A stretch of 64,000 nt of DNA from Terriglobus albidus. GTDB lineage: Bacteria; Acidobacteriota; Terriglobia; Terriglobales; Acidobacteriaceae. Numbering within the stretch: position 1 is the stretch's first letter; each line of letters begins with the position of its first letter. This document shows positions 59,736-64,000 of this stretch, piece after piece. The notes under the pieces were generated by a model. That model saw only the letters and a list, made by a program, of their open reading frames with translations. It ran no database searches and was not told the origin of the DNA. Position numbers and translations under genes: made by a program. Where the stretch lies: contig NZ_JAGTAS010000057.1 in NCBI RefSeq assembly GCF_025685425.1, positions 186,001 through 250,000 on the forward strand, read 5' to 3'.

Positions 59736-62700
59736 ATGGCTTACGAGTCGATTTCAGACCCGCACCTGGCGCCGCACTCCCAGTCAGAGCTGGTTCTGCC
59801 AGAAGCGCCCAGCTCTGAGACCGGTCCGGTAAAGGTCTGGAACGAGGCCGTCACCATGCTGACGTATGAGCCAGCGGCGCCTGACAAGAATCCCCTCTTT
59901 CTAGAGAAGCGTGTTTACCAGGGCAGCAGCGGACGGGTCTACCCGCTGCCGGTGATCGATTACATCGCTACAAAGCCCAAGCCCAAAGCATGGGAAGCAG
60001 TCCATCTCGAAAACGAATATCTACGCCTGATGGTCATGCCAGAGATTGGTGGACGGATCCACCTTGGTCTCGACAAGCGGACGGGATACGACTTCTTCTA
60101 CCGCCAGAATGTGATCAAACCCGCTCTCGTGGGACTTGCGGGACCATGGATCTCGGGCGGCGTGGAATTCAACTGGCCTCAGCATCATCGTCCTGCCACC
60201 TTTATGCCCGTAGAGGTCAGCGTGGAGCGTGCATCCGACGGCAGCATTACCGTCTGGTGTTCGGACCATGACCCTATGTCTCATCTGAAGGGAATGCATG
60301 GCATCTGCCTGCGGCCAGGGTCTGCGGTAGTGGAAGTAAAGGTTCGCTTATATAACCGGACGCAGGATACGCAGACCTTTCTCTGGTGGGCCAATGTTGC
60401 GACCAAGGTCCATGAGAAATACCAATCGTTCTTTCCGGAAGATGTTCGCTTCGTTGCTGACCACGCAAAGCGGGCGGTTACGGAGTATCCCCTCAGCCAG
60501 GGAACGTACTACGGTGTGAACTACAAGCAGCGCGCGCTTGAGGGGGTTCCTCCAGAAGAGATGCCATCCTGCTTTGTGCCCGACGGCTCCTACCCTGCCA
60601 ATGACCTTGGCTGGTATGCCAACATTCCTGTGCCGACCAGCTACATGATCGTCGGTTCGCAGGGTGACTTCTTTGGTGGCTATGATCACGCACGCAAGGC
60701 AGGAACCGTCGCTGTCGCCAATCACCATGTTGCTCCCGGCAAGAAGCAGTGGACATGGGGCAATCACGAGTTCGGCTACGCCTGGGACCGCAGCTTGACG
60801 GACCGTGATGGTCCTTATGTCGAACTTATGTCCGGTGTCTATACCGACAATCAACCGGATTTCTCGTTCCTGGCTCCGGGTGAGACCAAGACCTTCAGCC
60901 AGTTCTGGTATCCCATCGGAGAGATCGGAGTTCCGAACCTGGCGAATGTCCAGGGAGCCCTCCGTGTCGAACGTGATCCTGAAGCCATCATCGTGCACGT
61001 TCAGTTGGCCACAGCGAAGGAGAATTGCGTGGTCGTGGCGCGGACAGCGGCCCGCGAGCTCGGCCGCTGGTCAGGAGCTCTGACGCCGGAGACGACATGG
61101 TCCGGAAAATTTGAGCACAGTGGCTCGCTGCGAGGCCTTGAAGTAAGCGTACAGGCCGGAGAGGTGACGCTCCTGCGTTATGCCCCCGACGAGACGGTTC
61201 CGGTTCAGGCTCCCGAGGTGGCAACCGAGCCGCCGCTGCCGCAAGATGTCGAGAGCGTGGATGAGCTGTTCCTCACCGGTCTTCATCTCGAACAATATCG
61301 CCATCCGACGCGCAGCCCTGAAGCTTATTGGCTTGAAGCTATCCAACGCGATGCCGGGGACAGCCGCTGCAACCACATGCTGGGACGGTGGCACCTGCGG
61401 CGGGGAGAGTTCGAAAAGGCGGAGCAGCACCTGCGCACCGCCATCGCCCGCATGACCCGTCGCAACCCCAATCCTTACGACGGCGAACCGCACTACAACC
61501 TCGGACTCACCCTGCGATATCAGCAGCGAGTTGCCGACGCCTATGACGCCTTCTACAAGTGCACGTGGAATGCTGCCTGGCGTGGCCCGGGATATCACTG
61601 CCTGGCGGAGATCGATTGCCTACGCGGAGAATGGCCGAAAGCGCTCGATCACCTCAACCGGTCCCTCTGTGCAGACACAGACAACCTGAATGCACGCGAT
61701 TTGAAGACGATAGTGTTGAACCGGCTGGGGAGAAACGAAGAGGCGCAGCGGCTTCTGGATGAGACGCAGGCCCTCGACCCTCTCGATGTCTTCGCCCGTT
61801 TCCTGAGGCATGGGGAAATACCCAATAATCCCCAGATGCAGCTTGATCTTGGCTTTGACCTCACACGCGCCGGACTCTTCGAAGAAGCTCTCCGAGCACT
61901 ACCTGCCGATGCCACATCTACGATGGTGAGATATGCGCGCGCCGACGTTTTGCGACAGATGGGAAGAACAAATGAGAGCACTGAAGCGTATCGTCGCGCT
62001 TCCGAGGGAGATCCCGACTATCTGTTCCCGGATCGACTGGAAGAACTGGCTGTTCTTGAACAGGCCCTGGAGATCAATCCGAAGGACGCACGTGCGGCTT
62101 ACGCGTTGGGCAATCTTTTATACGATCGCCGGAGACACCGCGAGGCCATTGCGCGCTGGGAACAGAGTGTCGCTGCAGAGCCTGACTTCCCGGTCGCATG
62201 GCGAAATCTCGGAATCGCATACTTCAATATCCACTCCGACAGCCGCAGCGCTGTTGATGCCTTTGAATGCTCACGTCGGTGCGCTCCGGACGATGCACGG
62301 CTTCTTTACGAACTGGATCAACTTCGCAAGCGCACAGGGACGCCACTCGCAGCGCGCGAGAGAGCACTTCTTGATGAACCCGACCTGGTCGAGAAGCGCG
62401 ACGATCTCTCCCTAGAACTGGCTTCGCTGCACAACAGTCTCGGCAGACCTGAAGAAGCGCTACGGATTCTTCGTCAGCGGCAATTCCAGCCGTGGGAAGG
62501 TGGAGAGGGGCTGGTGCTCTCAGAGTATGTCCGCGCCAACGTGCTTCTGGCGCAGGATGCGCTTCCCGCAGAGCCACAGAAAGCTCTGGAGTTTCTCGAT
62601 GCCGCGAGCTCCCCTCCCCGCAACCTCAGCGAAGCGAAGCATCTGCTGATGAACCTAAGCATGATCGATTACTGGTACGGGGTTGTCTATACGGCACTCG

Positions 62701-63131
62701 GCAACGTGAAGAAAGCCCAGGAATCCTGGTCACGAGCGGCCCGGTATACAGGCGACTTCCAACAGATGCAAGTGCAGCCCGTCTCTGAGATGACCTACTG
62801 GAGCGCGATGGCCTTACGGCAGCTGGGACAGGAACAGGAAGCAACTGATCTTTTCCGCACGATTGAGACGTACGCATCCGTCCTGGAGCACCAGACACCT
62901 AAGATTGATTACTTCGCCACATCATTGCCCGCAATGCTGCTGTTCGAGGTCGACCTGAAGGAGCGCCAAACGATCACTGCCCGCTTCCTCGAAGCACAGG
63001 CGGCATTCGGAATGGGAGATCGGCAACGCGCGGTAGAGCTTCTCGATCAGGTTGAAGCCATGGATCGCAGTCATAGCGGCGCCATCGATATGCGCAGGCT
63101 GGTTATGGGTGAATCATGCACGGTCCGATAG
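59736..63131 (+). CDS. DUF5107 domain protein with long TPR repeat tail
   Basis: 1131 aa, no signal peptide. Residues about 30-400 are a DUF5107-type domain that reads like the galactose-mutarotase beta-supersandwich: ENEYLRLMVMPEIGGRI, LDKRTGYDFFYRQNV, GGVEFNWPQHHRP with His/Glu positions and WCSDHDPMSHL. From about 510 on there are roughly ten TPR repeats (NHMLGRWHLRRGEFEKAEQHL, YNLGLTLRYQQRVADAYDAF, YALGNLLYDRRRHREAIARW). The domain is expected to bind or act on sugars in the cytosol, with TPRs for partner binding. It overlaps the sugar porter gene by 16 bases, so import and this protein are coupled. The biochemical activity is unknown to me. Confidence 0.85.
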   Translation: MAYESISDPHLAPHSQSELVLPEAPSSETGPVKVWNEAVTMLTYEPAAPDKNPLFLEKRVYQGSSGRVYPLPVIDYIATKPKPKAWEAVHLENEYLRLMVMPEIGGRIHLGLDKRTGYDFFYRQNVIKPALVGLAGPWISGGVEFNWPQHHRPATFMPVEVSVERASDGSITVWCSDHDPMSHLKGMHGICLRPGSAVVEVKVRLYNRTQDTQTFLWWANVATKVHEKYQSFFPEDVRFVADHAKRAVTEYPLSQGTYYGVNYKQRALEGVPPEEMPSCFVPDGSYPANDLGWYANIPVPTSYMIVGSQGDFFGGYDHARKAGTVAVANHHVAPGKKQWTWGNHEFGYAWDRSLTDRDGPYVELMSGVYTDNQPDFSFLAPGETKTFSQFWYPIGEIGVPNLANVQGALRVERDPEAIIVHVQLATAKENCVVVARTAARELGRWSGALTPETTWSGKFEHSGSLRGLEVSVQAGEVTLLRYAPDETVPVQAPEVATEPPLPQDVESVDELFLTGLHLEQYRHPTRSPEAYWLEAIQRDAGDSRCNHMLGRWHLRRGEFEKAEQHLRTAIARMTRRNPNPYDGEPHYNLGLTLRYQQRVADAYDAFYKCTWNAAWRGPGYHCLAEIDCLRGEWPKALDHLNRSLCADTDNLNARDLKTIVLNRLGRNEEAQRLLDETQALDPLDVFARFLRHGEIPNNPQMQLDLGFDLTRAGLFEEALRALPADATSTMVRYARADVLRQMGRTNESTEAYRRASEGDPDYLFPDRLEELAVLEQALEINPKDARAAYALGNLLYDRRRHREAIARWEQSVAAEPDFPVAWRNLGIAYFNIHSDSRSAVDAFECSRRCAPDDARLLYELDQLRKRTGTPLAARERALLDEPDLVEKRDDLSLELASLHNSLGRPEEALRILRQRQFQPWEGGEGLVLSEYVRANVLLAQDALPAEPQKALEFLDAASSPPRNLSEAKHLLMNLSMIDYWYGVVYTALGNVKKAQESWSRAARYTGDFQQMQVQPVSEMTYWSAMALRQLGQEQEATDLFRTIETYASVLEHQTPKIDYFATSLPAMLLFEVDLKERQTITARFLEAQAAFGMGDRQRAVELLDQVEAMDRSHSGAIDMRRLVMGESCTVR

Positions 63132-64000
63132 AGGTTGCCACAACAGGAAGTTCTGCCGAAGCAGAAAAGACGACGTATGTGTGGGGTATTGCAATCGTAG
63201 CAGCGTTAGGTGGCCTGCTCTTCGGTTATGACTGGGTGGTGATTGGCGGCGCGCGAGAGTTCTATGAGATTTACTTTCATCTCACCTCCGCCAATCTTGT
63301 GGGATGGGCGAATAGTTGCGCGCTGGTAGGCTGTCTCGCCGGTTCTTTGATCGCAGGCTCGCTGGCGGATGGGTTTGGAAGAAAGCCAGTCTTGCTGATC
63401 TCTGCCCTGCTATTCGCTGTCTCGTCTATTCTTACGGGCTGGGCATATTCATTTACGAGCTTCATTGCGTGGCGAATCGCCGGAGGAGTGGCGATTGGAC
63501 TCAGTTCCAACGTCTCGCCTCTTTATATCGCTGAGGTCAGTCCGTCATCGCTTCGCGGGCGCCTCGTGAGCCTGAATCAGTTCGCGATCGTGGTCGGAAT
63601 TCTCCTTGCCCAGGTCGTCAACTGGCTTGTGGCAAAGCCTATTCCGGAACATGCTTCCGCGGACATTCTTTTTGCATCATGGAATGTCCAGTATGGCTGG
63701 CGCTGGATGTTCACCGCGCTCGTCATTCCATCCGCGATCTTTGCGTTTGCCGCTTCATGGATTCCGGAAAGTCCGCGCTGGCTGGCGGCCCGTAGACGTC
63801 AAGAGGATGCGCAGCGAACGCTCGCGAGGGTTGGCGGCCAGGCTTACGCCCAGGCAGAGTTGGCCAATATTGACCGCACGCTAAGCCTTGAACACAAGGT
63901 TGCGACCAGCCTCTGGCAGGAGCTGGCGGCTCCTGCCGTTCGCCGCATTCTGCTTGTTGGAATCGGTCTCGCTGTCCTGCAGCAATGGACGGGGATCAAT
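63116..64000 (+). CDS. Sugar porter MFS transporter (XylE/GalP-like), 3' end missing
   Basis: 295 codons to the right edge, frame still open. Starts at ATG 63116 inside the DUF5107 gene. Family signatures: LGGLLFGYDWVVIGG in helix 1, SLADGFGRKPVLL (the RxGRR/K motif), WRIAGGVAIGLSSNVSPLYIAEVSPSSLRGRL (split here over helices 4-5, with the PLYIAE and RGR motifs), WIPESPRWLAARRR (PESPRWL) and LQQWTGIN just before the edge. H+-coupled uptake of a monosaccharide such as galactose or xylose is likely; arabinose is also possible given the GH27 neighbour. The end lies outside the window. Confidence 0.93.
   Translation, partial: MHGPIEVATTGSSAEAEKTTYVWGIAIVAALGGLLFGYDWVVIGGAREFYEIYFHLTSANLVGWANSCALVGCLAGSLIAGSLADGFGRKPVLLISALLFAVSSILTGWAYSFTSFIAWRIAGGVAIGLSSNVSPLYIAEVSPSSLRGRLVSLNQFAIVVGILLAQVVNWLVAKPIPEHASADILFASWNVQYGWRWMFTALVIPSAIFAFAASWIPESPRWLAARRRQEDAQRTLARVGGQAYAQAELANIDRTLSLEHKVATSLWQELAAPAVRRILLVGIGLAVLQQWTGIN

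Noticed and set aside
1-64000. tRNA, rRNA, known riboswitch or complete insertion sequence
   Set aside because: I scanned gaps for cloverleaf ends, CCA tails and transposase motifs and saw none; a covariance-model search would settle small RNAs.

Overview
The window looks like chromosomal DNA from an acidobacterium of the Terriglobales (Terriglobus/Granulicella/Edaphobacter type). This is inferred from the moderately high G+C content, an Oar-like TonB-dependent receptor with an N-terminal carboxypeptidase-regulatory fold, the gene families present and the many short palindromic intergenic repeats. There is no rRNA, tRNA, transposase, integrase, phage gene or CRISPR array. Coding density is high, with mostly short transcription units on both strands.

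Layout. 1-16.3 kb is mainly housekeeping and envelope genes: an isoaspartyl peptidase cut by the left edge, an ABC exporter, a CusF-Sco copper protein, an MFS permease, a secreted papain-fold protein, UbiX and UbiD with an alpha/beta hydrolase, an acetyltransferase, a TonB-like protein, a DedA-rhodanese fusion, Dps and a TolC/HlyD pair. 16.5-22.4 kb holds a Gfo/Idh/MocA oxidoreductase, ArgJ, the homodimeric pyruvate dehydrogenase E1 (AceE) and a small protein resembling a stripped-down E1-alpha. 22.4-34.3 kb is an exopolysaccharide region: a Wzi-like outer-membrane protein, UDP-glucose dehydrogenase plus UDP-xylose synthase, a Wzc-type tyrosine kinase, a Wza-type export protein, three glycosyltransferases and an acyltransferase. 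It has no flippase, polymerase or priming transferase, so those must lie elsewhere.

34.3-43.7 kb carries a lone receiver domain, an ABC importer core with a fused double permease and no binding protein, redox proteins, a MarR regulator with a probable autoregulatory operator, PurB and a GH28 pectinase. 43.9-50.0 kb is an AddB/AddA-like nuclease-helicase pair. 50.9-64.0 kb is a carbohydrate utilisation locus: a GH27 enzyme with two carbohydrate-binding modules, a GH97 of the retaining type, a TonB-dependent receptor, a DUF5107-TPR protein and a sugar-porter MFS running off the right edge. The GH27 and receptor promoter regions share a 16-bp palindromic motif (14 of 16 identical), which suggests one regulator and a small alpha-galactoside (or beta-L-arabinopyranoside) regulon.

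Between genes sit at least four kinds of repeat: a MITE-like element of about 117 bp with CTAG-ended inverted termini (4 copies), elements flanked by heptamer tandem repeats (4 copies, two of them bracketing purB), a larger palindromic element (2 copies) and one REP-like hairpin cluster. In several cases a repeat begins exactly at a TAG stop codon, and one repeat has become the leader of a gene. They also create spurious ORFs and wrong start calls.
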